A DNA stretch of 64,000 nucleotides from Thermasporomyces sp040195635 (GTDB lineage: Bacteria > Actinomycetota > Actinomycetes > Propionibacteriales > Actinopolymorphaceae), in contig NZ_JBEFTX010000022.1 in NCBI RefSeq assembly GCF_040195635.1, forward strand, positions 72,535 to 136,534. Reading direction: 5' to 3'. The notes beneath the pieces were generated by a model. The model was not told the origin of the DNA, did no database searches, and saw only the letters and a program-made list of their open reading frames with translations. How positions within the stretch are numbered: the first letter of the stretch is position 1; the number at the start of each line of letters is the position of its first letter. The position numbers and the translations under genes were made by a program. Shown one piece after another: positions 52,083-59,713 of this stretch.

Positions 52083-52913
52083 TCACCTCGCCGGCCGGCT
52101 TACCGTGCGGCGAAAGTCACGTGTGAGGTCGTCGGCGCGGTTCATGGTCAGGTTAGGTACAGACCAGGTGATGATACCCAAGGTGGAGGAGTCAGCCCAG
52201 GCGCAGACGATGGCACGGCGCGCCTGCGCCTGATCGGGTAGTCCGCAGGCCATAGCAACATCAGCGCTGCCCGATTCGACGAACTGCAACGACGTCACTT
52301 TCGCTCCGGCCATATAGTCGCGGACCGCAGACGGCGGGGACTCTCGCAGCTCGGCACGGAACTGACCGTCTGGGTCGGTGTTGAAGCCCAGGAATGCGCT
52401 CCCTGCGCCGCCTCGCTGGTACTCGGCGAAGACGGGCGAGCTGCCACCTCCAGTCTTCTTGGCTGTGGTCACCGCCTCCTGTCTGCGGGCGCGCGCTGCG
52501 GCATCGTCGACGCGGGTCCAGTTGCCGGCGGTGACAGGTGCCGACAGAGTGGAACCGGTGTTCGCCTGCTTGGCACGGCTCCCGAACGCGTCTGCGGCAG
52601 AGGCCGTAGCCGAACTGTTGGTCGGCAGGTTCCCCGGGACCGCGGACACCACGGCGAGTAGTCCAGCGATAGCGACCACGGCACCGGCATAGGCCCACCA
52701 GCGCCAGAGGCGTGTCGAACTCCGTGCCACTAGACCCACCACGACGGTAGAGATGACGACTGGAACGAGCAACCGCCCGGCAGTGTAGGCACCGCTCCCG
52801 GCGACGAGTGGCACGACGACGATGCACAGCACGACATATGTTGGGATGGCCGCCAGGACGGCACTTCGCCATGGACTGTCGTTGGGCCGGTCCAGGTGCA
52901 CTTCATGGCTCAC
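52083..52913 (-). CDS. Membrane protein with extracytoplasmic C-terminal domain
   Basis: A 276-residue protein starting at GTG (VSHEVHLDRPNDSPWRSAVL). Three membrane segments lie at about residues 18-42, 48-67 and 75-97. An Ala/Ser/Thr linker follows, then an exported domain of about 160 residues with ADVAMACGLPDQAQARRAIV and IVCAWADSSTLGIITW, where two Cys may pair. The C-terminal domain resembles putative lipoprotein-type domains of actinobacteria, but I cannot name it. Upstream codons in the same frame are Arg-rich and rejected. Confidence 0.65.
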   Translation of the reverse strand: MSHEVHLDRPNDSPWRSAVLAAIPTYVVLCIVVVPLVAGSGAYTAGRLLVPVVISTVVVGLVARSSTRLWRWWAYAGAVVAIAGLLAVVSAVPGNLPTNSSATASAADAFGSRAKQANTGSTLSAPVTAGNWTRVDDAAARARRQEAVTTAKKTGGGSSPVFAEYQRGGAGSAFLGFNTDPDGQFRAELRESPPSAVRDYMAGAKVTSLQFVESGSADVAMACGLPDQAQARRAIVCAWADSSTLGIITWSVPNLTMNRADDLTRDFRRTVSRPAR

Positions 52914-53117
52914 GGGCGAATCCTGCTCCCACCGCCCATGCGTGGCAAGGCGCACCGCCTGGTCTGGCCAGGAGTGTCTGCGGCACCGGACGCGGAGGAA
53001 GACAAAACGCCACCGACTGGAACGGCTCCGGAAGCCCTCACCGAAGCCAGGGCACTCCCACCACCCAGCTCGTATAGCCAGCGCGGGTAACGGGTCGACC
53101 ACTTGTGATCCGACACC

Positions 53118-53192
53118 TTGGACGCGACACATGTCTGCCAGCTGATGCCCGACACCCAAGGCGCGTACTCAACGCGGCATGAGCGAGCGCTA
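53118..53192 (+). repeat. Family R repeat, copy 7
   Basis: CCAGCTGATGCCCGACACCC, then CAACGCGGCATGAGCGAGCG. It lies 53 bases before the start of the interrupted gene at 53245. Confidence 0.6.
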
Positions 53193-53244
53193 GCGGTGTG
53201 GCCGCTCGGGGTCGAGGATGTTGACGTGGCCGTCGTCGTCGCGG

Positions 53245-53484
53245 GTGAACTTGGCCGGCAACTTTTACGAGGCGATGGCCGAGCACCTCGGCTTCCGTCC
53301 AGGTCGCAGACCGGAAGATTTCTGGACCGGCAAGTGGGCCGTTTCTGAATTTTGGGTGACGGTTGGCCTTGTTGAGGATCTGGTCTGCGGTCTAGGTCCA
53401 TGCGAAGATCGGTTGGGAAGCTCAACAACGAAGGCGGCATGGCTTCAAGAGATGGCGCGGATCCACGATGCAGGGCTCGTGCTA
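53245..53484 (+). pseudogene. Interrupted hypothetical gene, 5' part
   Basis: From GTG the frame gives VNLAGNFYEAMAEHLGFRPG, RRPEDFWTGKWAVSEFW, then a stretch that is reversed IS630 sequence (53355-53415), and then AAWLQEMARIHDAGLVL. At this point an IS630 element is inserted at a TA. The same frame resumes beyond the element at 54645 with AGRMLQERYGIAEDDLYVDV. The gene therefore suffered two separate IS630 events. Its family is unknown. Confidence 0.65.
53355..53415 (-). mobile_element. Short IS630 3'-end fragment
   Basis: GTTGAGGATCTGGTCTGCGG and the following GGTCCATGCGAAGAT match the 3' end of IS630 transposases (compare 57592-57620). It is an old fragment inside the interrupted gene. 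Confidence 0.6.
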
Positions 53485-54644
53485 GTGTCCTGCGCCGGTA
53501 GTTCGTCGTTAGATGTTGTATGAGTGCTTCTGGTGTGCCCGTGGTGGGTCGTCGTGGTCCGAGGTTGGAGCCGTTGCTGCTCGCTGATGAGGAGCGGGCG
53601 GTGTTGGAGCGGTGGACTCGTCGGGCGAAGTCTTCGCAGGCGTTGGCGTTGCGGGCGCGGATCGTGTTGGCGTGCGCGGGTCCGCAGGTGCCGCCAGTCG
53701 TTGGTGTGGCACGGGATCTGCGAGTGTCCGCTGACACTGTGCGCAAGTGGCGGCGACGGTTTCTGATCGACCGGCTGGACGGGCTTGTTGACGAGCCGCG
53801 ACCGGGCCGGCCACCGACCATCAGCGTCGAGGAGGTGGAGGCGGTGGTGGTCGCGACGTTGGAGGAGATCCCTACCAACGCCACGCACTGGACGCGTAAG
53901 TCGATGGCCGAACGTAGTGGCCTGTCGAAGTCAACTGTCGGCCGGATCTGGCGCAGGTTCCAGCTCAAGCCGCATCTGGCCGAGTCGTTCAAGCTGTCGA
54001 CCGATCCCTTGTTCGTGGAGAAGGTCTACGACGTCGTAGGCCTGTACTTCAACCCGCCCGAGGGTGCTGTGGTGCTCTCGGTGGATGAGAAGTCCCAGAT
54101 CCAGGCCCTGGACCGCTCCCAGCCGGTCCTGCCGATGATGCCGGGCATGCCCGAGCGACGTACCCACGATTACGTCCGTAACGGACTGACCACCTTGTTC
54201 GCCGCGTTCGATGTGGCCACTGGCGAAGTCATCAGCGCCCTGCACCGCCGACACCGGGCAACCGAGTTCAAGAAGTTCCTGACCAGGATCGACAAACAAG
54301 TCCCTGCCCATCTGCAGATCCATCTGATCTGTGACAACTACGGAACCCACGAACAAGACACCCGCGATCAAGGCATGGCTGGCCAAACATCCACGGTTCC
54401 ACCTGCACTTCATCCCGACCAGCTCCTCGTGGATCAACCAGGTGGAACGATGGTTCGGCTTCCTGGCCGACCAAATGCTCCGCCGCGGCACACACAAGAA
54501 CGTCCAAGCCCTCGAAGCCGACATCCGCACCTGGGTAAAGAACTGGAACGACGACCCCAAGCCCTTCATCTGGACCAAAACCGCCGAAGAGATCCTCGAC
54601 TCCCTCGCCAGAGTCTGCCAACGAATCTCCGGCGCAGGACACTA
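53483..54644 (+). mobile_element. IS630-family element 1
   Basis: It is bounded by TA and the inverted ends GTGTCCTGCGCCGGTAGTTC (from 53485) and, on the other strand from 54642, GTGTCCTGCGCCGGAGATTC. The duplicated target is TA. Removing the element joins the two parts of a hypothetical gene in frame. Confidence 0.88.
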
Positions 54645-54645
54645 G
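53520..54645 (+). pseudogene. IS630 transposase 1, frameshifted
   Basis: The HTH/homeodomain-like N-terminus includes RDLRVSADTVRKWRRRFLID and GLSKSTVGRIWRRFQLKP. The DDE site is in AVVLSVDEKSQIQALDRSQP (first Asp), LQIHLICDNYGTH (second Asp) and SSSWINQVERWFGFL (Glu). Four extra bases (GAAC) near 54347 shift the frame between DNYGTH and KTPAIKAWLAKHP. The C-terminus is KPFIWTKTAEEILDSLARV and the stop TAG is made of the target TA plus a host G. It is inactive as it stands. Confidence 0.87.
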
Positions 54646-55200
54646 CCGGGCGAATGCTGCAAGAGAGGTATGGCATCGCGGAAGATGATCTTTATGTGGA
54701 CGTGCCCGCGTCCTATGGGGAATCTGTCAACCGTCTCTCCGCTACACAGGAGCGCGGCGAAGGTTCTCAATGGCTGGACCTCGCCTATCGGCGACAAAGC
54801 GGAAGTGGCCCCACGCTGTCGGCCACCGCCAGGATCTCGTCGCAGAACTGCCGATTACGAAAAACCTGCTGTACGAGGTCAATCCTTGGTCGGACTACGG
54901 CAGAGGTAAAGGCTCAAGGCAGCAGCTCCGCGGCTATCTGGAAGCCCACTTCTTCGGCAGGGTGGAGCACTCCCGAAGAAGTGGGCTTCGAAGAACTGGG
55001 AGTTGGGAGGTGATGATCTCCCGAGCACAGCAGATTCTCCAGCTGTCGAACATTACGATAAGGATCTGAAGGTCTCCATCACCGTATTTACCAACCCCGA
55101 CCATGAAGGGATGGTGTTCTACATGTGGCGCCGCCCGGACTTCAATTCGGAGAAGGCGCAGGAGGCTCTAGGCGCGCGGATTATCGGTCGACCCAGTTAG
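54645..55200 (+). pseudogene. Interrupted hypothetical gene, 3' part
   Basis: It continues the gene from 53245 with AGRMLQERYGIAEDDLYVDV and PASYGESVNRLSA. Later, in other frames, come DLVAELPITKNLLYEVNPWS, LRGYLEAHFFGR and finally KDLKVSITVFTNPDHEGMVF to GARIIGRPS, stop. A perfect 17-bp inverted repeat (54941-54989) marks one of the frame breaks. The composition is less GC-rich than neighbouring genes, hinting at foreign origin. No known domain. Confidence 0.55.
54941..54989. repeat. Perfect 17-bp inverted repeat
   Basis: GAAGCCCACTTCTTCGG and its exact complement are separated by 15 bases, within the 3' part of the interrupted gene, where the reading frame changes. Confidence 0.8.
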
Positions 55201-55320
55201 CTATGCGGAGGCTCGGTATGCTTGGCTCCCCGGCAGGACCGCGGGGGATCAGCGGTCCTAGGAGTGCGGGTCAACTGATGATGGGTGCGTACTAGCGCCG
55301 GTGCAGGTGGGGGTGGCGAC

Positions 55321-56190
55321 GTGTCGTGCTTGGTTGATGTTGATGGGAACCGTCGTGTCGCGACTTTGCAGGTGCACTGGACGACGTATGCGAAGGAACG
55401 GTTGGTCTATCGGGATGCCTGGCTGCATCTGACAGAGCGCATGGAATCGCTGGTGGGAGAGCTAGGCATTCCGCTGGCCCGCACTGAGTTGGTGTGGCAG
55501 ATGGGGAAGAGGTTGCCGGCGGGCGGCCGCTGGTCACAGACTCGGTTCGACAAGCTGGTCGCGGGTTTTGAGGACGAGAACCAAGATCTACGTCTGGTGG
55601 CAACCGCGTGGACCTGGCCGGGCCGCGTGGAACCCGAGGAGCCGGCTCAAATGTCGGTTGATGCGCGTCTTAAAAACCCTGATGATGGCGAAGAAGTCTA
55701 TGTCGAGGTCCGCACCAAGCATCTGACTCCTGAGGAGGAGGATCGTATTGCTGAGGAGTTCGCCTCGCTGCTGGTGCCGGTGGCCGAGTCGGTGGAGGCG
55801 GTGTGGGGTGCTGTGATTCACGACCTCGTGACCGGGTTTGCCGCGAACACACCGTTCGAGTCGTGGTACGCGCTGGGCTGGGACGGCAGGCGGGCAGCCA
55901 AGACACATCCGCGCGGATACTACTGGGCGAACTTGCTGAACGCGACGCATGTGGAACGCCTTGGCGGGCTGGAAAGCCTGGTAGAGCGTGGCTCCCCACA
56001 GGGGTTGCTGGTGCAGCCCATCAACGAGGGCAGGTTGGAGGGTGGCGCAGTCGTGCGAATTCCGTCGCCGGTGACTCGTTTCACGACGGATGAGTTGCGA
56101 GCGGTCAAGGATCTGCTGGCGCCAGCGCTGCTACCAGTCACACCGAGGCGTTACCGCCGGCGTGGTACTCCGCGGATACTGCCGGACTGA
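55321..56190 (+). CDS. Hypothetical protein (possible immunity-type)
   Basis: A 289-residue protein starting at GTG (VSCLVDVDGNRRVATLQVHW). An N-terminal alpha/beta part is followed by an acidic middle (TKHLTPEEEDRIAEEFASLL) and a C-terminal section WYALGWDGRRAAKTHPRGYY, WANLLNATHVERLGGLESLV and FTTDELRAVKDLLAPALLP. The GYYW-x-NLL/HVERLGG arrangement recalls immunity proteins of the DUF3396/Imm52 type, but this is a weak impression from memory. It is intact and the longest unknown gene of the array. Confidence 0.65.
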   Translation: MSCLVDVDGNRRVATLQVHWTTYAKERLVYRDAWLHLTERMESLVGELGIPLARTELVWQMGKRLPAGGRWSQTRFDKLVAGFEDENQDLRLVATAWTWPGRVEPEEPAQMSVDARLKNPDDGEEVYVEVRTKHLTPEEEDRIAEEFASLLVPVAESVEAVWGAVIHDLVTGFAANTPFESWYALGWDGRRAAKTHPRGYYWANLLNATHVERLGGLESLVERGSPQGLLVQPINEGRLEGGAVVRIPSPVTRFTTDELRAVKDLLAPALLPVTPRRYRRRGTPRILPD

Positions 56191-56201
56191 CCGACTGACG
56201 G

Positions 56202-56741
56202 TCAGGTAGGGTTCCAGCGGAATCCGGCCAATCGAAGAACATCAACAAGTCCCTCCGCGGCGTCACCATAGGGTTCATCAAGGATCTCCCGCACGTCGTC
56301 GGGCTGGACACCACGACGAAACTGCCGCAGCCATTGGGTGACCGCGGGCGTTGCCGCGTCAGCCCACGGGCTTCCCCAACGCCCCTCAAGGAAGAGCAGC
56401 GCTGGATGGTCTCCCTGCTCCTCGTAAAGGTCCTCGCCGCTAAGATTGAAGCCGATTAAAAGTGGCGCCTCTGGTGTGCCGTTAGAAAGGCAGCCAAAAA
56501 AGATCACGCCGTTGTCTGACCAGCCGCCCGCCGCTGACCCACCGAGTTCGGCCGCCAATTCGCTAACCAGCGATGCGAAATCATCAGTAATGAGGGAAAC
56601 GGAGAACGCGGCGGCCCAGCCAGGACCCGCTGGCCAGTCCTCCACAGTTGCGTTGCTGGCTTCGCAGAGTCGTCGCACCACCGGCGTTCCGGCGATCGAA
56701 CCCTCAGCTGCCACGAACATCCACGTCCCGGACCTTCCCAT
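56202..56741 (-). CDS. Hypothetical protein
   Basis: A 179-residue protein from MGRSGTWMFVAAEGSIAGTP to LAGFRWNPT. Alternating helices and strands (FASLVSELAAELGGS; GVIFFGCLSNGTPEAPLLIG) and an acidic tail (DDVREILDEPYGDAAEGLVD) look like a cytosolic globular protein. The open frame upstream runs into IS701 relic sequence, so the internal ATG is chosen. The family is not recognised. It converges with the gene at 55321, stops 11 bases apart. Confidence 0.6.
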   Translation of the reverse strand: MGRSGTWMFVAAEGSIAGTPVVRRLCEASNATVEDWPAGPGWAAAFSVSLITDDFASLVSELAAELGGSAAGGWSDNGVIFFGCLSNGTPEAPLLIGFNLSGEDLYEEQGDHPALLFLEGRWGSPWADAATPAVTQWLRQFRRGVQPDDVREILDEPYGDAAEGLVDVLRLAGFRWNPT

Positions 56742-56754
56742 ACATGACCTATAC

Positions 56755-56920
56755 CACTGTCTGCTCGTCGTCAGCAACTTGGTCGCGAACTCCACCTCCT
56801 GGGGTACCCCCCGTCTCGGCGCGCCGCTCGGCGTCCTCGCACCAGGATCTGGGCATATACAGCCTCCGTTCGATGAGCGCGTGAGCCACCGGCACATTTT
56901 CGCCACCGGGTAGGCGTACT
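56755..56920 (-). mobile_element. IS701 transposase relic
   Basis: Two blocks in adjacent frames, HALIERRLYMPRSWCEDAER and QEVEFATKLL, match RTLIDRELYLPKSWTDDRGR and EEVKFATKPEL of the IS701 transposase at 59.5 kb. The rest is lost. Confidence 0.75.
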
Positions 56921-56989
56921 TCACCGGAGCGCACGACGGATCGGTGCCCGCGTATCCGGGTGCGCGGCAGGAATCGATGAACTCGTATT

Positions 56990-57356
56990 TCTCTGGACGC
57001 TGCTGCGCCATCGCGGGAGTTTGCGTTGAAGATTCCGCAGGATCTCGATCGTCCTTGCGTCACTGAAGCCGGATGCGGACCGCCAATCCAGCCCGGACCC
57101 AACAACATCGCTAACGAACACGATCTCAACCGCAAGTAGTGCTCGTCTCCAGTCCTCAGCAGGCAACGCTCCAGTGCTCTCGATCTTCTGCCAAAGCCCA
57201 AGTCTCGCCTGAGAGTTGTTCGGCATCTGAGAAGCCCATGGCAACTGCGAGAGCGTCAGTTGAAGCGGCTGGTCCGCCCCAGTCGAGCAATCCGGCGCGT
57301 AGGACCGCCTTCTCGTCGTCGCTCAAGTCGACGTGAATGGGTTCGCTCGCGGTCAC
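56990..57356 (-). pseudogene. Hypothetical gene with one frameshift
   Basis: From GTG the frame gives VTASEPIHVDLSDDEKAVLR, AGLLDWGGPAASTDALAVAM and GFSDAEQL. Near 57205 it shifts, continuing as LWQKIESTGALPAEDWRRAL, LAVEIVFVSDVVGSGLDW and IEILRNLQRKLPRW. Joined, this is a helical protein of about 115 residues. It has no known domain. It lies next to family R copy 8. Confidence 0.6.
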
Positions 57357-57392
57357 ACGCAGATCTTTCCATGCCGCCGGGCCGGCGCCCCC

Positions 57393-57438
57393 ACCTCGGC
57401 ATGGTCGTGATTCACGCTCGGCGGCATGAGGGTGTGCT
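57393..57438 (+). repeat. Family R repeat, copy 8
   Basis: CTCGGCATGGTCGTGATTCA, then CGCTCGGCGGCATGAGGGTG, closest to the second unit of copy 5. The start codon of the next gene overlaps its end. Confidence 0.7.
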
Positions 57439-57549
57439 TTTCGCAATTGTGGCTGCAATGGATAGTCGTCGGAGCCGCCGACGAGGCATTCAAGGCGGGC
57501 GAGTACCGACTCTTGGAGTGGCCCACCGGCAGGCTTCTTGACGCCACTA
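57433..57549 (+). pseudogene. IS630-interrupted hypothetical gene, 5' part
   Basis: From GTG the frame reads VCFSQLWLQWIVVGAADEAF, KAGEYRLLEWPTGRLLDAT, where an IS630 element is inserted at a TA. Removing the element (57548-58672, keeping one TA) continues the frame in 58673-58947. The whole gene would encode about 130 residues. Confidence 0.75.
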
Positions 57550-58620
57550 GTACCCCGTGGTTGAGATCTTTTGACGGTTCGTTTTGGTGAGGATCTGGTC
57601 GGCGGTCTTGGTCCAGACGAAGGGGTGGCAGCGGTCGTTCCAGCCGGTGATGAATTGGCGGATCTTGGTGATCAGGTCGCGGACGGAGCGGAAGGTTCCG
57701 CGGTGGATGGCTTGGCGTTCGATGATGGAGAACCAGACCTCGACCAGGTTCATCCATGACGCCGACGTGGGTGTGAAGTGGACCTTGATCCGGGGGTTGG
57801 CGGCCAGCCATTCGCGTACTTCGGTGCGTTTGTGGGTGGCGTAGTTGTCCATCACCAGGTGCAGTTCGTCCTCGGGGTAGGCGCGGGCGAGGTGCTTGAG
57901 GAACCGAAGGAACTCCTGGTGCCTGTGTCGTGGCTGGGTTAGCCCGGGCACCTTTCCGGTGGCGATCTCTAACGCGGCGAACAGCGTGGCGGTGCCGTGC
58001 CGGATGTAGTCGTGGGTACGTCGTTCAGCCGGCCCTGGCTGCATCGGCAGCACCGGTTGGGTGCGGTCTAGGGCTTGGATCTGGGACTTCTCATCGCAGC
58101 AGAGGACAACCGCGTTCGCCGGTGGGTCCAGATACAACCCGACCACATCGGTGACCTTGGCAACCAGTTCGGGGTCAGTCGAGAACTTGAACGTCTCCGC
58201 CCGCCACGGCTGCAAGCCGTAGTCGCGCCACGCCCTTGCCACGGTGGTGTTGTCGATCCGCAGCCGCCGGCCCAACAGCCGAGACGACCAATGCGTGACC
58301 CCCAGCTTCTTTGGTGGCGGCTTCAACGTCTCAGCGATGATTGCCGCGTGGTCGACCTTGCGTGGCCTGCCCGGACGCGAAGCGTCTTTGAGTCCTTCCA
58401 AGCCACACTCGGCGTAGGCAGCCCGCCGCGAGATCACCGTCTGCCTGCTCACCCCAACCAGCTCAGCGATCTCGGTATTCGACACCCCGTCCGCAGCCAG
58501 CAGCACAATCCGAGCCCGCCGAGCCAACCCCGCCGGCACCGAATGCGATCGCACCCACGAACCAAGAACGTCCCGATCATCGTCATGCAACACCAACGCC
58601 GCAGCAGGAGGATGAGCCAT
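57547..58620 (-). CDS. IS630 transposase 2, apparently intact
   Basis: A 357-residue transposase from MAHPPAAALVLHDDDRDVLG. HTH parts are GVSNTEIAELVGVSRQTVIS and RRLRIDNTTVARAWRDYGLQ. The DDE site is in AVVLCCDEKSQIQALDRTQP (first Asp), ELHLVMDNYATHK (second Asp) and SASWMNLVEVWFSII (Glu). The C-terminus is HPFVWTKTADQILTK. There is no frameshift or internal stop, so it may be active. The stop TAG is completed by the host base next to the target TA. It is clearly distinct from IS630 element 1. Confidence 0.92.
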   Translation of the reverse strand: MAHPPAAALVLHDDDRDVLGSWVRSHSVPAGLARRARIVLLAADGVSNTEIAELVGVSRQTVISRRAAYAECGLEGLKDASRPGRPRKVDHAAIIAETLKPPPKKLGVTHWSSRLLGRRLRIDNTTVARAWRDYGLQPWRAETFKFSTDPELVAKVTDVVGLYLDPPANAVVLCCDEKSQIQALDRTQPVLPMQPGPAERRTHDYIRHGTATLFAALEIATGKVPGLTQPRHRHQEFLRFLKHLARAYPEDELHLVMDNYATHKRTEVREWLAANPRIKVHFTPTSASWMNLVEVWFSIIERQAIHRGTFRSVRDLITKIRQFITGWNDRCHPFVWTKTADQILTKTNRQKISTTGY

Positions 58621-58672
58621 TCCAGCATCCTCCCAGGAACAACCGTCCAATCATTAACGCCACGCCGTACTA
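57548..58672 (-). mobile_element. IS630-family element 2
   Basis: It is bounded by TA on both sides, with inner ends GTACCCCGTGG (left) and, read inwards from the right, GTACGGCGTGG. It splits a small hypothetical gene in frame, proving a simple insertion. Confidence 0.88.
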
Positions 58673-58947
58673 GCAGCGTCGCGGCGCAGGAATCCCTACG
58701 ACGAGCCGGGGTGTGGATCGAGTCCAGCGCTGGCTACCGGGTTCGCTCGACGGGCAGATCGGGCTTTGACTACGAGGGGCCGGATGGTCCGCTTCACATC
58801 GACTCGGAGTGGATGGCGTCCCCGAAGGTGGTGATCGACACGCGCTCGATCCCGGTGGAGCCGCCTCACGTTCTTGAACGCGTCATGCGGTGCTGGCTCT
58901 GGGCCGGGTTCGACATCGACCTCGACCCACCCCTCCAGTGGACCTGA
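58673..58947 (+). pseudogene. IS630-interrupted hypothetical gene, 3' part
   Basis: It continues the 57433 frame as SSVAAQESLRRAGVWIESSA, GYRVRSTGRSGFDYEGPDG and VVIDTRSIPVEPPHVLERVM, ending DIDLDPPLQWT, stop at 58947. The protein is a small alpha/beta type with a conserved-looking Trp-rich end. The family is unknown. Confidence 0.75.
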
Positions 58948-59101
58948 CTTCCGACTCCTTGGACGCCCGCACATCGGCAGATCCGTGCGTTGGTCGCTCG
59001 GCCGGGTGGTCAGCAGGCGCCTAGTACTACAGCCGCACTTATTTTGATCTAGTTCGGTGTGTCTGCCGGTGTTGGGTGCCGTGTGGCGCGATCTTGGCTG
59101 G

Positions 59102-59713
59102 ATGGTTGATGATCTGGACGTGGCTGAGGTGGCGGCGTGGGCGGCGGGGCTGGAGGAGGTTCATGCGCGGATCGGGTCGCGGTTCGCGCGTTCGGAGCCG
59201 CGGGAGCGGGTGCTGGCCTATGTGCGTGGCCTGCTCGCGCCGGTGGAGCGGAAGAACTCCTGGACGCTGGCCGAGCGGGCCGGGGAGGCGAGCCCGGATG
59301 GGATGCAGCGGCTGTTGGCGGCGGCGGATTGGGACGCTGATGCGGTGCGTGATGATGTGCGCGACTATGTGGTCGAGCACCTCGGTGATCCGGCTGGCGT
59401 GCTGGTGGTCGATGAGACCGGGTTTTTGAAGAAGGGCAGCAAGTCAGCGGGGGTGGCGCGGCAGTACTCGGGGACGGCGGGGCGGATCGAGAACTGCCAG
59501 GTCGGGGTGTTCGTGGCCTACGCCAGCCCGGCCGGGCGGACGTTGATCGACCGAGAGTTGTACCTGCCCAAGAGTTGGACCGACGATCGCGGGCGGTGCG
59601 CTGATGCGGGCATTGCCGAGGAGGTGAAGTTCGCGACCAAACCCGAACTGGCGATGCGCATGCTGGACCGGGCGCTTGATGCTGGGGTGCCGGCCGGTTG
59701 GGTCACCGGCGAT
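59102..59713 (+). pseudogene. IS701 transposase, 5' part
   Basis: From MVDDLDVAEVAAWAAGLEEV the frame covers the N-terminal half: RKNSWTLAERAGEASPDGMQ, GVLVVDETGFLKKGSKSAGV (first Asp) and LYLPKSWTDDRGRCADAGI. It is cut by the IS256 element after AGVPAGWVTGD. The remainder is at 61187-61909. Confidence 0.85.

Noticed and set aside
46449..57438. CRISPR array
   Set aside because: Family R repeats are degenerate, irregularly spaced by hundreds to thousands of bases and separated by genes, with no cas genes.
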